A stretch of 64,000 nt of DNA. Source: Elephas maximus indicus (lineage: Eukaryota; Chordata; Mammalia; Proboscidea; Elephantidae). The notes beneath the pieces were generated by a model. The model did no database searches, had not been told where the DNA came from, and saw nothing but the letters and a program-made list of their open reading frames with translations. How positions within the stretch are numbered: position 1 is the first letter of the stretch; each line of letters opens with the position of its first letter. The stretch covers positions 19,926,001-19,990,000 of the forward strand of contig NC_064826.1 in assembly GCF_024166365.1 (NCBI RefSeq). Reading direction: 5' to 3'. Made by a program: the position numbers and the translations under genes. Of this stretch, positions 63,065 to 64,000 are shown piece by piece.

Positions 63065-64000
63065 CTGTAATGTTTCCAGTGAATACATAAAAAAACATAG
63101 ACATGTTTAAATACATAATCTGATGCATCAGTTAGTGACTTTTTTGTTTGTTTCCTTTCCCCCATTTTCATTCTCTGGGGAGAAAGTGGAGAGGGCAGCC
63201 TGGCTGAAGCTCCAGAACTGGGATGTTTGCATCAAAGCTGAGAGATGATGAGTCACCGCGTCTGCAGGGGCTGCAAAGGGAGACGCCATTTTGCAGCCAA
63301 TCTTTGCGGTTTTGTGCCTCCACAAAATGGCAGGTCTCTGCCTTGCCTATGGTTTTCCTCAACTCCAGCAATGGGAGGGAGCTTCCCCTGCCAGAAAACT
63401 CCTCGCCCTCACCAGCAGAGGAATGCAAGTGGTAGTGACACACACAGAAGAGTGGATGTAAAGGCTGGCACTCCACAATATAGCAGGGCCACTCAGGCCA
63501 CAGGACACGGGCGCCTGCCTCGGGGCACTTCAGTCATCAGCTCCTTTCCTCTGACTCCTATTTTCAAGGCTAATTGAAATTCTGTGCCTCAGGGGCACCC
63601 AAGCTGTGTCCATTGCTGGGATTGAGGTCTGTCTCAGCGTGTCTGAAGAGTTACGGGATGAAAACAGCTTTTTGTCAGCGTTTTCTCTCCATAGGGCACA
63701 GACACCATGTCATGGGACCAGGCAAAGAGAAGAGATCATCTTGTTTTCTCCACTCCCTTTTCTTCTTCAGACTTTTGGTACTGGTCCACAGTCCCTTATC
63801 CGAAATCTTTGGGGCCATGTGTATTTCCAACTCAGAATTTTTGAGGGATTTTAGAAAAGTAATAGGAAGCATATAGTGTGTATTATACATGCAGGATTGC
63901 TCCATATTCGAACCCATTCATATTTCTGGCAGTGAAACAGATGAATAAATAGCATGTCAGTTCAGGTCAGATTTTGCCCCCAAATGCGTTCAGATCAGGT
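63065..64000. other. CPA2: Start of CPA2 intron 4 region
   Basis: Searched for exon 4 (acidic run, then a GAYH motif on the minus strand) and did not find it, so exons 1-4 should lie to the right of the window. Confidence 0.6.

Noticed and set aside
63065-64000. Search for CPA2 exon 4
   Set aside because: No acidic-GAYH exon with AG and GT borders is visible in these 936 bases.

Overview
The window is mammalian nuclear DNA from an afrotherian, most likely an elephant or a close paenungulate. The evidence is roughly three dozen copies of the afrotherian tRNA-derived SINE (AfroSINE) with the RTE-type tail, several RTE LINE copies (one nearly full length), MaLR LTRs, old L1, L2, MIR and MER5 relics, and GT-AG split genes. 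There are no bacterial-type operons. All assignments come from reading the sequence; no database search was run.

Two paralogous zinc metallocarboxypeptidase genes of the M14A family lie head to tail on the minus strand. CPA4 is complete: eleven coding exons between 36600 (ATG) and 8771 (stop), encoding 421 residues, the length I know for human CPA4. CPA2 runs from 63064 (exon 5) to 38503 (stop). Its exons 1-4 (signal peptide and most of the propeptide) lie beyond the right edge. The visible 291 residues plus 128 expected missing ones give 419, the human length. The seven shared exons have the same phases in both genes and the same lengths except exon 6 (105 versus 99 bases), as expected of tandem duplicates. 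The order and orientation match the CPA2-CPA4 part of the mammalian CPA2-CPA4-CPA5-CPA1 cluster (human 7q32).

Layout: 1-8770, downstream flank and possible 3-prime UTR of CPA4, with SINE, MER5, L1 and RTE relics and no recognised gene. 8771-36600, CPA4, with a 3.15 kb RTE in intron 5 and many SINEs. 36601-38502, a 1.9 kb intergenic gap with a TATA box and AP-1-like site just upstream of CPA4 and a compact poly(A) signal just after the CPA2 stop. 38503-63064, CPA2, whose 13 kb intron 10 is packed with RTE, L1, L2, LTR and SINE copies and a 10-bp minisatellite. 63065-64000, start of CPA2 intron 4.

CPA2 is known as a pancreatic digestive enzyme preferring bulky aromatic C-terminal residues. CPA4 is a secreted carboxypeptidase of non-digestive tissues. 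Both keep the zinc ligands and catalytic residues, so neither looks like a pseudogene. The main coding oddity is threonine at CPA4 position 255 (bovine CPA numbering), the S1-prime specificity position normally occupied by isoleucine. I found no new multi-gene system. The most unusual non-coding objects are a palindromic element carrying an expanded 26-bp array in CPA4 intron 4, a hAT-like palindrome with 8-bp target duplications, a tRNA-Gly-headed SINE, and an internally deleted RTE derivative.
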